From NCBI GenBank assembly GCA_003427395.1, contig BFEA01000644.1, positions 600,418-664,417 of the forward strand: 64,000 nt of DNA, in the 5' to 3' direction. Origin of the DNA: Chara braunii. Lineage: Eukaryota > Streptophyta > Charophyceae > Charales > Characeae. Shown here in pieces: positions 42,630 to 53,000 of this stretch. Position numbers and translations under genes: made by a program. The notes under the pieces were generated by a model, which was not told the origin of the DNA, did no database searches, and saw only the letters and a program-made list of their open reading frames with translations. The stretch's first letter is position 1. Each line of letters begins with the position of its first letter.

Positions 42630-44239
42630 GACCCACGGTTGGTTGAGAAGTATCCTTGGTGGCTAAGGTGCAGTTGGGACTGCAATGGGACTGTCTGGGA
42701 CATTGGGACCAAGTGGAAACTCATTTGTGGGAACACTCTCCTGGAGGGCTATCTTGCTTGAGTTTATTTGTGGTTTAAACTCTGTTCTTTTGATGAGTTG
42801 AGAGAGGACGGGGACCGTGATTCAGGAGAAAGGCCACAACTTGTGGAGTTGTGAGCCGCATATTTTTCTTCGGCGATTATTTTTCACTGATTGAAATATT
42901 ATCCGGCTTTCTTGACTGAGCTGGATCAACCTTCACTCGAGGTCAGTTAGTTAAATGACTCAGATATCCCTCCACACTTGTGTGAACCCACACTTTCCGC
43001 AACCATGTTGTTTTAAATGTTCAAAAGAAAAGGTAGAGGAAAATTTTGTGAATCATGCATGTGAATGGGAAAGTCTGACTTGAGTATGGGATTGCACTAA
43101 TTTCCTCTTGAACTTGTTGTCTTTGCGTGTTGTGCAGGTAGGTAGAACGGTGTTTGCAAAAAAGATTGATTATGCCTATTTGAGATGAAGAAAAGGATTG
43201 TCCTCTTTCAACTTTTCATCTGCCTGCTTATTAAAAAGACATTGTTCTGAAAAAAAAATAATTAGGTGCATATCGTGAAATGAACTCTATTGAAATAAAG
43301 CAGACAAGGTCAAAAGGATTTAGTTTTTTCTCAGGATTGACCTTTTTATCCCGGATGACCTTATCTACCTGTACCTATCCAAATGATTCTCATTCTTTAT
43401 CCTTTCTAATTCTTTTCGTCCAAGTTATCTTGAACTAAGAAAAAATGAAAATAAATGGAAGATACTCGCAGTGGATACATTCTCTTTCTCTAGGAAACAT
43501 CTGGGGCGGGGGTTCGTTGCTTTAGGAGTCGATTACGTTATTGATCCAGAGTGGACCGTTCTACGGGGGGGTACTTTGCTGATTCGGTGGAGACGACCCG
43601 AATTCTGAGATCCGAGTCTTGTGCTCGGACGAGGAGGCGGAGTACCCCAGACCACTTTCTAGAGGGAGAGACATGCAACACTTCAAGCAATGCATCTGAT
43701 CAAGAATCATCTGCAAAGCAGCGTGTCATCCAAAAAGATTGGAAACAGATGAAGACAAGTATGTGTGTCAAATCTTAGGTCGACGGTAAGTTGGAATGAA
43801 TGACTTTGGCAACGTGTCTCATCAAGTCAAAACTAAGGCAACCGATTACCTTATCGACTGCATCAATGTTATTGTTGGTAGTCGGCTTTCTGTTAGCGAT
43901 TTTTTATTGTTTTGTGGTATTTGATTTAAGATGGTCGGATTGTTTTCGATCTTGTGTTGTGGAATGTATCAAATGATGATTTTGATTCGCCCAATTATTA
44001 TTTTGGATTGGATGTATATTCTTATTGACTACGGTCAACTCTTTTTTATGTAATTACGTATAGTTGTTATAAATTTTGTTTGAATGTGTGTCTAAGAGAC
44101 TAGGATCGAGTTGAGGGTTTCACGCTTGGTTGAGGCCACGTCCTAGTAGACAGACGATCGCCTCGTAGTTAGGAGATCGACGCCCTAATGAACGGGTGAC
44201 GCTCGGGTCCACTAGGCGTTGACCAAACGTATCTATACT
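42630..44239 (+). other. LTR1 continued: no gene
   Basis: Colinear with LTR2 53004-54610. Short ORFs such as 43551-43778 (related to 53877-54074) carry a repeated CGGACGAGGAGG block and no recognised domain. Confidence 0.5.
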
Positions 44240-44240
44240 T

Positions 44241-44400
44241 GACTTAGCGAACTGAAATATCTAAGTAGCTAAAGGAAAGCACATCAACCGACACTTCATT
44301 AGTAGTGGCGAGCGAACGGGGATTAGGCTCTAAATACCATCCAAACAAATTAGAAAAGATTGGAAAGTCCTGCCAGAGAAGGTGATAGCCCTGTATATTT
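44241..44400 (+). pseudogene. rrn26: Mitochondrial large-subunit rRNA fragment (5' domain)
   Basis: GAACTGAAATATCTAAGTAG, then AAGGAAAGCACATCAACCGA, TTAGTAGTGGCGAGCGAACG and GGAAAGTCCTGCCAGAGAAG with GGTGATAGCCC are the conserved blocks of bacterial-type and organellar large rRNA domain I. Nuclear 28S rRNA lacks this arrangement. Only about 160 bases are present, so it cannot work as rRNA. Confidence 0.85.
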
Positions 44401-44648
44401 TGTCCACTTCGTGGCCTTCATACATTCATGAATTACATGTAATGTACTTGTGGGGGCGAAAGTCTAGGATGAATCTATTTTATTATTATCTGATGGTAAT
44501 TCTCTATGTCTACTCTTCATTGCTAATTTCATTTTGTATGAGATTAATCCATATAGAATTGGACACTAAAGAAAATGCTCGAGTCGAGTGAAGAGTGATA
44601 TACGTAATGAAATTAATAAGAAATTAAATTCATTTATTGAATATAGAG

Positions 44649-44652
<4 letters not shown>

Positions 44653-44710
<58 letters not shown>
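44653..44710. repeat. T run of 58
   Basis: Pure T tract inside the mitochondrial insert, followed by CTTTTCTTTAATCTAAGGCGAACAAA, which recurs at 44815-44840 (a short duplication around the tract). Confidence 0.95.
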
Positions 44711-44879
44711 CTTTTCTTTAATCTAAGGCGAACAAAAAAAGTACCTATTCATTCCGCCGATCAGGCGAGGCTACGGTGTCTTTCTTTCTTTTTCTTTTCT
44801 TTTTTTGTTTGTTTCTTTTCTCTAATCTAAGGCGAACAAAAAAAATACCTAAAAGACGGAATAAAAAAGTAACAATGTT

Positions 44880-45640
44880 TAGAAAGAAGGTCCAAGAATT
44901 CAATCGAAATGAAATAACTGCATGAATACAAGCTGTAGCTAATACCCAAGGCATCAAAGATGCATTTTCGTTCCCGAATTTTCTTGGTAGAGGCAACTTC
45001 GTTGCACTTAGGATCGCCTGTATTAAGGGTCTTTGTTTTACATGATCAGTATGATTCTCCTGTTAACAAAGAAAATCATATGTAAAACACAGGCCGCGTT
45101 GGCGAAAATTTTATATTCAATCAACTTTAAGTAACACTATAATTACCATAACAGATTCTTTTGACTTATTCATTGAGATTTAGTATGTATTTTCATTGTA
45201 AATTTCTTAGCCTAGACGGTCGTAACAAGGGATCCCAAAACCACCAACCGCCCCAACCTAGCTCATGATAAGCCCACCAACTTCCAGTAGTGTTCCTACA
45301 GTCAAAAAACACCAGCACGTTAAAATTCAAATTCGTATCAGTTTCTAATAGGCACTTCCAAGAGGTCGCGTTATGGTGCAAAGCACAGAACGTAAGATCA
45401 CTGCCTTTCTTTTTCCACAGTGATCTTTCAACTTCCCACCAACCGCCCCAACCTAGCTCATGATAAGCCCACCAACTTCCCAGTAGTATTCCTACAGTTA
45501 AAAAACACCAGCACGTTAAAATTCAGATTCGTATCAGTTTCTAATAGACACTTCCAAGAGGTCGTGTTATGGTGCGAAGCACAGAACGAAAGATCATTGC
45601 CTTTCTTTTTCCACAGAGTCGTCTTGCCATAAATATTCAA
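44880..45640 (-). pseudogene. ccmF: Mitochondrial ccmF fragment (haem lyase WWD region), partly duplicated
   Basis: CcmF is the mitochondrial (bacterial-type) cytochrome c maturation haem lyase, an inner-membrane protein. Minus strand, right to left: a block [19 protein letters not shown] (45620-45425) repeated in a second diverged copy (45420-45225) that continues [19 protein letters not shown], the Trp-rich haem-handling motif. After about 215 unrelated bases comes [20 protein letters not shown] followed by [21 protein letters not shown]. Each copy has a frameshift in a T run before the WWD motif. The 215 bases could be a degraded intron or an insertion. Confidence 0.85.
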
Positions 45641-45979
45641 TTGTTGTTACAACGAACGAGCAAACGCCCTTGGCTGATCTACCTCTGCGATTGCGTTTGA
45701 AAACTTTCGCATGTGGGTCAGTAGCTCGGTAGGGATACACCGTTAAGGGTGGTGACAACCCTTAGCGAAAACAAGATATGTCCCGGGGGATGTAATGTTG
45801 GTGCACCCGGTTAGAGCGGCGAAGGGACGACGAGACCGTAGTCGCCTCGGCGGTTCGAGGAGTTATTCTACATCGTCCCCAAGTTGTATCTCATTTTTTG
45901 TTTTGTTTAACTCCTGCATGACATGGCCGGGAGGTCTCTCGCCTTTGCGAAAAAAGCGGGAGCCGATGCGCTTGACAGG

Positions 45980-45997
45980 TGGCGTCGCTGCCGGGAA
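45980..45997 (+). promoter_or_regulatory. Primer binding site of E1, Asp tRNA type
   Basis: TGGCGTCGCTGCCGGGAA, two bases (GG) after the LTR1 end. It matches 15 of 18 positions of the standard Asp-tRNA-type primer site and sits as in element A. The equivalent region is deleted in E2. Confidence 0.7.
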
Positions 45998-46323
45998 TAA
46001 TGGCAAATTACCGTTGTCCCTAGCGGAACGACACTCGGGTATTTTAGTAAACTATTTTAATTTCAAAAATGCATCTTTTGAAGATATGCATGACGACGAT
46101 TCGTTATCAAACCTACCTTTAAAAGATAACTAGATTTATCTTAATTTATTAACGCTACTTCCTCAGAGGACAATATATAAATTGATTATCTTCCGCTTAC
46201 CTTGACGGAGTAGTAGGAAACTTTGACAACGATTTTGTAGGTTGATATTTGATAGACCTTGCGACTCATTTAGCTTCTTACCTTTACGCCTTATTGCTTG
46301 CGGATTGATTTTTTTGTAACGAG
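45998..46323 (+). other. E1 leader
   Basis: Untranslated leader. Its first 45 bases share ACCGTTGTCCCTAGCGGAACG and the ACACTCGGGT block with the element A leader; the rest is AT-rich and unrelated. Confidence 0.6.
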
Positions 46324-47152
46324 ATAGCGGAATGTGGCAGGCTGAATGATGGTCCTTGAGACATGATGGAGAAGTTAATTGAAACCGTCGCAGAAAAGAT
46401 CGAAAGAGCGGCTACAACTCCTAAGATCGATGTGTTAGTTTTCAATGGAGAGAATGTCGTATGATTTCTTTCAGCTTTCAAGCAATTGGTTACTACTCAT
46501 GAGTGAAGTGAGCAGATGATGTTGAAGAGAGTGATGTCGTGGGTACATATAGACGTGCGTGATGATAGCAAAGTTGGTCTCTAAAGCCAAAAGTTGGAAC
46601 AATTTCGAGAGGCTGATAATTGCTAAGTTTTTTTAGTCACCCGAAGGTCGAGATAGAAAAGGGAAGAGAAAGCAAAGGGATTTTAGCAGTGGTGACGGTA
46701 GCGAGAGCGATCAGTTAAAACATTATTCTAAGCTCGCTAAGGCTGAAAGGGTTGCGCGTAACTTGGTTCTGGGGGGTCAAGGAACCAGTCGTCGGGACAG
46801 GGGAATTGAAAGCACCAAACCATGTGGATCTCGGGAAGATGTTCCGACCGCTTTGGATATTAAGTCTTCAACTCGTATACAAGGCAAACAGTTAAGTAAG
46901 AAGGAAAAGAAAATACGAAATTTAGATTACTATAAATTTTTGAAATGTGTTTACTATGTTCTGAACAGTCATAGTTTGAAATTTTGTGGACGCTTTAAAT
47001 TGGATGTTGAAATGGGTATTGTTAGTAGAGATGAGGAAGCAACTTGGTTTGAGTGGAGTAATTCCCGGATCATCCTGGTTGAAGGCGATAAGAGGAGTAT
47101 TAGAGATATGATATTTGAGCGAATGTGGAGTAGGATTAAAGGATCAAATTAA
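46324..47152 (+). pseudogene. E1 gag module 1: capsid-like domain and zinc knuckle 1 (damaged)
   Basis: Capsid-like segment with KIDVLVFNGENVV and LSAFKQLVTTHE, HIDVRDD, interrupted by stops; the start codon ATG seen in E2 is ATA here (46324). After a basic region (KGKRKQRDFSSGD-like) comes the knuckle 1 site, CVYYVLNSHSLKFC: first Cys, His and last Cys kept, second Cys changed to Tyr, Gly to Ser. The tail GTWFEW-like / MIFERMWSRIKGSN ends at TAA 47150-47152, at the same place as the TAG in E2, so this is the real end of module 1 or an exon boundary. Confidence 0.75.
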
Positions 47153-47184
47153 ATTATACGAGTTAGACTTATATTCCACCTAGT

Positions 47185-48136
47185 TTTCTGTTATGGCCAG
47201 AAAAAATGAACGCAGGAAGTGGAAGCGAAGGTGGCCATCTAAAGAAGAGAAATACGGCGAGAGAAAGTTTGCCAAGAATAAAAATCCCTCTTTTTTATGG
47301 CAACTTTGTTTTCGTTTCTTTCTGAAGAAATTTGAGCAACTTGCATCTGTTAATAAATGGGATGATCATAAAATAATGCGACAAGTTCTGAGATATGGTG
47401 AAAAAGAATCTTGTGGATATAGTCCGCAAAATAGTCGAAGCATCAACATGGTTAGAGTTTCGAGACGTCATGTTAGAGAAGTTTTGGTTTAGGGATAAAT
47501 TGATAACATTAGAGGATTTGAAAAATATCAAGCGGGATGCGTATGTAGTAGAAGATAAGTTTTTTTTTTACTATGAAATGACCGTTCGTCGGATACGGGG
47601 TTTAATGGACAAACATAAATCTCTTACTTTCCTTGCAATTTTTTTCCGAGGCAGAGCAGCAAGAGCTTATCCATGGAGTAACCGGTAAGTCAGATTGGGT
47701 GAGGATCCGTTCGAATTTCAACAATGGGAACTTTAATCAGGTGCTTTGTCTGCAACTTCGCTTGCTTTAGTCTGAGGGGGAATGTCAGGATACTAAAAGG
47801 AAGAGGGATTCAACTCTCATTTCAATGTTTTTAGAAGTGGGAGGAATAATGAAAGATATTCAGAAGGGCTTACGCCATGAGCGTCGGTAAGAAAAGCAAG
47901 GAAGTGAACAACCAATCGTGGATTGACAAGTTATAAGTAAAAAGAAGGTTTGTTTAAATAACCTCTCGACGTCAACTGCGCAGGAGTTAGAGTGTTCCAA
48001 GTTGGTGTTTTGAGGTCGACAAAGACAGTGAGCGAAGAGAAGGAGAGAGTATTGAAAAAACATTGTGTGTAAAAGATGTGGTGGAGTCGGACATACTTTG
48101 AGTAGGTGTAAGGGATCGAAAGTCGATGAAAAATAA
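47185..48136 (+). pseudogene. E1 gag module 2: capsid-like domain and intact zinc knuckle 2
   Basis: A second capsid-like segment, homologous to module 1: FEQLASVNKWDDHKIMRQVLR, then in another frame LVDIVRKIVEASTWLEFRDV and MLEKFWFRDKLITLEDLKNI, YYEMTVRRIRGLMDKHKSL. A leucine-rich and charged stretch follows with shifts. The module ends in CKRCGGVGHTLSRC (48068-48109), a perfect C-X2-C-X4-H-X4-C knuckle, and 8 residues later TAA at 48134-48136, conserved in E2. No pol follows. Confidence 0.75.
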
Positions 48137-49069
48137 GTCGTTTAATTCCGAGTTTGATTTTCTTACCAAACTTTCTAATTTTGTGTGGAATCAGAACTTT
48201 TTATACTTTCGTTCTTTCATAAACGGAATTTGGGTGAGATTGTTCTATAAATATCTTGATTTAAGTTGTTATATTCAAAAAGATCTTTTGAAATTTGAAT
48301 TACGTCCTGATTTATGATTCAAATTGTTACATTTTGCAGTTGTATTTGCCATCATGGATAAGTGCAGTAATATGTGATCTCTCCTTTAGATCAACCTGAC
48401 TCTTGACTGGGTTGGTGACGTGTTTGCCTTATGTATGTGACTTTAAATGTGTATTTTTTATCCATAAGATATGTATTTTAGTTATATATTTGACATTATT
48501 GTTTTGAGGTTTTGTTTGCTATCATGTCATGGTGTTTTTGTGATGAAACTGTGAGTTCTGTAGGTGATAGTGGGGCATGTGCCGAAGTTTACTCGTGGTC
48601 CATAGTGGGATGTTGTCATCCGGATCCTATGTCGTTTAAGGAAGGAGGACTGTACTATCATTGAAAGGGAGGAAGGTGTCAAGGTCTTGTTAGAATGTTA
48701 TTTGTAGGGTAGGCGACTATCGTTTGCCACGAGGAGAGGAGTAACTACCTAACCTCGTATCAAGCATGGTCACCGTCCCTCTATGATCGGGGTCTAGCTA
48801 GCCTCGGTTATGTGAGGTGGGGCAGTTCTACTCTACATGCAAGGGAATAATGGGATCGAAAACGTTGGAATCAGAGGAAATGTGGTGAGGCTTGAATCTA
48901 AAGTTGGGCTTGATGTCGAGATGCTATCCCTTGAAGAGGATTACACCACTCCTCGACGCTTATCACAGAAAGATCGATAACATTTGATATGGTATAAAAT
49001 ATAGTAAATTTTACTTTAGTAATTTGAACTAATTTAATGTCGCAGCTTAAATCAATAAAGGAGTTCGTC
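48137..49069 (+). other. E1 3' region: no gene
   Basis: The first 250 bases match E2 56700-56936, then similarity ends near 48386. No RT, protease or integrase motif in any frame. AT-rich to 48540, then mixed. Confidence 0.5.
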
Positions 49070-49590
49070 AGTGACATGGCAACCTGTCTTAAACGACGTT
49101 CTCCTTCATTTAGGTCATTATATGAAATTTGAGGAGTAGGTTTTGCGATGGGGCAACCCGTCTTGATCAGCCTTCTCTTCAAAGATGGAATGAAGAGGAA
49201 TTCGTCTGCGACAGGGAAACCTGCCCTCCTCCGATCTTTGAAAGGTATATCTGCGGCAGAGCAATCTGTCTTAATCAAATATTTTTTCAAAGATTAATTG
49301 AGAGCAGTTCGTCTGTAGCAAGGAGACTTGTGTTGATCAACGTTCTGTTCTCAACTTTAGAAAGAGAAGAGCTTGTCTGCGGAAGGGAAACCTGTTTTGA
49401 TCGATATTTTCTTCAGAGAGAGAAAAAAATTCATCCGCAGCGGGGTAACCGTCTTGATCAGTGTTCTCTTCTAAAATAAGGGAGTTTGTCTGCGACAGTG
49501 AAATTTGTCTTGATCGATGTTCTCCTCTGCCCTTTGAAAGAGTTTGCTTGCGACAGGGAGGCATGTTTTGATCAGTGCGCTCTTCAAGGA
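49070..49590 (+). repeat. Degenerate tandem array, about 9 units of 50-65 bp
   Basis: Units follow the pattern G(A/T)GTTCGTCTGCGACAGGGA then AACCTGTCTTGATCAACGTT then CTCTTCAAAGATTGAAA-like filler. Cores begin near 49075, 49145, 49205, 49250, 49310, 49375, 49430, 49485 and 49545. The minus strand reads in part as a repeated peptide (ENIDQD.F..RRQ and VADEFL), but frames change between units. Confidence 0.8.
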
Positions 49591-49713
49591 CTTATATGGA
49601 AAAAAAGGGGTTGCGACATTAATTATTACTTGGTTAAGGTGTGATATTAAGTAAGATATATAATTTTGGGTCATTCACACTTTGTCTGAATAGCTTCCAG
49701 GAAGTTGATACGT

Positions 49714-49773
49714 CTCGAAAGACCCGTAAGGGGGTTAATCCCGACTCGAAAGACCCGTCAGGGGGTTAATCCT
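49714..49773 (+). repeat. Two-copy 29-bp direct repeat
   Basis: CTCGAAAGACCCGT(A/C)AGGGG followed by GTTAATCC, twice with two bases between. It lies in the 3' region of E1. Confidence 0.9.
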
Positions 49774-50008
49774 GTCTTTTTCGGATAAAGGATAGTATCA
49801 ACCAAATGGATGTAGCTTGAAACTAGTTAGAGGACTTCGGATACCACTCTAAGAAGATCAAAATTTATTGACAGGTTGTCAATGGAAGAAGGCTTTAGTT
49901 TAGTTCCAAACGGATTGTGGAATTGTTGTGTATTTTGATCATTTTATAATACCCTGACTTCTATTTTGATGGTGAACGACGGGGACGTCATTCAATGGGG
50001 TCCGGGAA

Positions 50009-53000
50009 TGTTGTCGGGCCAAATATCCTGATAGGGGTATTTGCCGGGGATTTTAAACGTCGGACGTTGTCCGACTCTTTCGTTGAATTGAAGGACTTGA
50101 TGAGACTGACGTTTGCCAAAATTTTATTCAGACCTGACCTATGACTGATAGACTAAAAGTTTTCGAACTTTAGTCCGGACGCGGGTGGCGTATGGGAGTA
50201 ACGAATATGAATGGCAATGCTTCGCTTTTGTCGAAGCTGCAGGAGCGTGTGGAGATGAGAACACTAAAGTTAGAGCTATTCTACCGAAAATAATGTCGTG
50301 TGGTCGCTAAGCCGCGCGATTCAGGGCCTGAGTACGCTAAAAAGAGGGATGAGCCAGATACAAGCCCGCGGCGCAGGGGGGAATAGGAAGAAGTGTTTTA
50401 TTTCTTGGGCCGCGCGGGTTGACGAAGAGCCAGGGGGTTGATAGGCCGATGCTGAGGTCGCGCGGTCAACTGACGGGGCAGGGCCAGCCAGCAAGGTCTA
50501 TTAGGCTTCAGGCAGGCAGGACCTGTAGAGCCTTAGTTAGGCAAGGCCTGCAAGGCCACAGGCAGGGAGAACGACTGGGGCAAAACTCTTCTTATAGAAG
50601 AGTCGCTCCTATCACTATCGTGATAGGAGCTAGCCTAGTAGGTTACTATGCCAGACTTTTGCTCAACAGATACCGGGATCAAGCCCAGCCGCACGTATCC
50701 TACTGGGCCAGCTCCTTTTGGAGCAACCCAAGCTGTTGGGTGCGGCCGATTTCGGCCGCGCGATCATCAAGATCGCACGGCTGAGATCTGCCGTGCACGG
50801 ATCAACATAGCCGTGCGCTTTTAAGGATGACACGCCTAAATCGAGAAACAATCCAAAAGCTTCTCGATCCCAGCCAGGATCAAACTCGGGTTTGTATTTC
50901 AACAATTTGTGGGTGTACCACCACGAAGCGTGATCGTTGGCTTTGGGCCAACGAAAAACAAGGAAAAAAAAAACTTAAAAAATTAAAGCTAACTACTTTT
51001 GAAGCGCCACATGGCGCTTTACGAAGTGACAGGCGGGCGTTTCAAGCCCAGTGCGTTGGACAATGCTTGTGATAACGAGCGACGGTGTTTCTGCAATGAG
51101 AGGAGTACTTTCTCGTTTTTTTTGTTTTTTTTTTTTCTCCTTTTTTTTTTTCCCTTCTCTTAGAGGTGCTTAAATAGATTCTTTCTTATTAGATTCGTTA
51201 TTTCTTTTTATATTTTTTGTTTTTGTTTTTTCTTCTTTCTAGTTCGTGATTCTCCTAAGACACGCGCTCGTTTCAACGAAAGGGCCGACTTCCCATCAAT
51301 AGGATGGATAAAGTCGAATGAATTTATCTCTACGATGGGAAACTATACATCGCTGTGTGTGTGTGTGTGTGAGTGAGAGAGAGAGAGACCCTACCTTGCG
51401 ATTGGTCGTCGCGACGCCATTCCATAGGATGAATCTTCACCCCGAACATGGGCAGATGCGTTGTTGACCAACCATTGTGGCTGCGCCCGTTGGAACAGGC
51501 ATGTCGATGCCAAACTGTTTCGTTGGACTTTCACTAACTCGTGAGGAGGTTGAGACCCCGACAGTCGGGTAGTCTGTTTTCAAGGTGAGCGCTTTTATTT
51601 CGTTTTTTTTTTTTTTTTTTTTTTTCATGTTTCCTTTTTCGTTTTCTTTCGGAAATAAGTGGCGCCCGTTCGTTTTAATAACGAGCTGTTGCAGGTGCAT
51701 AAGCGTCCGAATCTGGCACTTTTTCGTACCAGATACGGGCGCAGGGCACAAGGGAAAGAAAACCCTGTAAGCTTGACTTTAGTTCGGCTCTGTGGGGTGA
51801 CCTGTGGGGAACGGGGCGACTGCTCATTTTACGGGAAACGAGTTGCCTTGCCCCTAGGGGGAAAAAAAGGGAGAGAAAAAAAACGAAAAGAAAGGAAAGA
51901 AAAAGGAAGAACGAAAAGAAAGAAAAAAAGGAATAAAAAATGTAACGGCCACGAATGTGGCTGCGGCCGCGGAACAAGTGCAACCCCAGAAGTTTCTAGG
52001 GGTTGATGGGACTGCGCCTGTTCGTTTTCAGCAGGGTGAAGTAAGTGGTTGAATACAGCCATGTCCAGAAGCACCTGGCCTGGGAAAACGGCCAGGTACT
52101 CCTGGAAATCGATGACCTAGGTTCCCCTAGGGGAAAACCAAGGCACAGAGCTCCTGGCCATTGATCTAGATCAAGGGCCAGGAATACTGACAATTTTTTG
52201 CTTGGATGTGGGCAAACCAGCTGCCCACATGCTTTCGGCTGGCTATAAGAGTCAACACTCCACCCAACACCTCACACTTGTGACAGTGTTGCTGGGACAT
52301 TCACTTGGGTGAATGATGGCTGGCTGCTGCATGCCGCTGGAGAGGAGATGCCACTAGAGGAGTGGAGGTCTACAGTGAGTTGGAGGAGGAGAAGGGAGGC
52401 AGCCATAGCTGAGGGCTGGGAGCTTTTTGCTCCACCCTTCTGCGTACGCTGTGTGTGTGAGCAGATGTTGCGGCCGTGAGGCAGCGGCAACAGTACTTTC
52501 AGTGGGAGTGCTACCTTTCTGCGGCACAGCGGCAACAACAGTTTTCAGTGGGGTTATGCTGCGTATTTGACGACACGGAGGGTGATGGTCGCACCGTTGG
52601 TTTGGTGTTTAACGGTTGTGACACACCAGCATGTTATAGAGGTTGGACTAACACAGGCGCATGATTGGGTATGTGCGGTAGTGGTGCATGGGTCGGCAGC
52701 ATGAAGAGAGGAGTGGGCACTTGCGGCAGTGGTTATTAGAGTTGCGACACTTACGGTTTGCGCGAGAAAGACATTTTTATTGGGGCTCACGACATATGCG
52801 GTTTTGAGCCAGAGACACCTTTATTTTTTTTGTGGCACTCAGTGCGAGCGACTCTGAGTTCCGGACCATCTGGTATTGCGGGCGATGGTGTGGGACTTCA
52901 TTGGGACCATTTTGGGACTGGATGAGACTGATTTTGAGATCGGGACTGACATATTGGTACGAGTATTGTGAGCGGACAGAGTGATTTGAGGCGGAGTGAA

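Larger units (their letters stand above)
44240..45648. other. Nuclear insertion of mitochondrial DNA (NUMT)
   Basis: Present in LTR1 and absent from LTR2: LTR sequence stops after ...TATCTATACT and resumes ACAACGAACGAG, and LTR2 reads TATATATACTACAACGAACG without a break. The insert holds an organellar large-subunit rRNA fragment and a ccmF fragment in opposite orientation, separated by AT-rich DNA and a T run of 58. It therefore inserted without loss of target bases, next to the presumed LTR start site. Confidence 0.85.
31137..45977 (+). mobile_element. LTR1 of E1 (about 5.0 kb plus two insertions)
   Basis: Starts TGGATGGGAAAATACCC and ends TTGACA, two bases before the primer site. Colinear with LTR2 (50009 on): GTCGGACGTTGTCCGACTC at 31185 and 50059, the double hairpin, the (GT)n(GA)n tract, the GGCGCCCGTTCGTTTTAATA block at 32894 and 51661, and so on to 44239, then from 45649 to about 45825. 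Interrupted by L-B at 34222-42629 and the mitochondrial insert at 44240-45648. ORFs in it (such as 31422-31892, with a relative at 50419-50784) reflect DNA similarity and are not supported as genes. Confidence 0.7.
31137..50008 (+). mobile_element. Gag-only LTR retrotransposon E1 (5' LTR plus internal region)
   Basis: LTR1 (31137-45977), primer site (45980), leader, two gag modules (46324-48136) and a long 3' region (48137-50008). LTR2 begins at 50009. No protease, RT, RNase H or integrase motif is seen in any frame between the gag stop and LTR2. LTR1 is swollen by LINE L-B and a mitochondrial insert; without them it is about 5.0 kb, in line with LTR2 (about 4.8 kb with its end deleted). Confidence 0.7.

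Noticed and set aside
41661-42761. The 366-codon ORF as a real gene
   Set aside because: It is stitched from antisense and sense repeat pieces and LTR sequence; kept only as a finding.
44241-44400. Working rRNA gene
   Set aside because: Only about 160 bases of one domain, inside a mobile element; treated as a mitochondrial pseudogene fragment.
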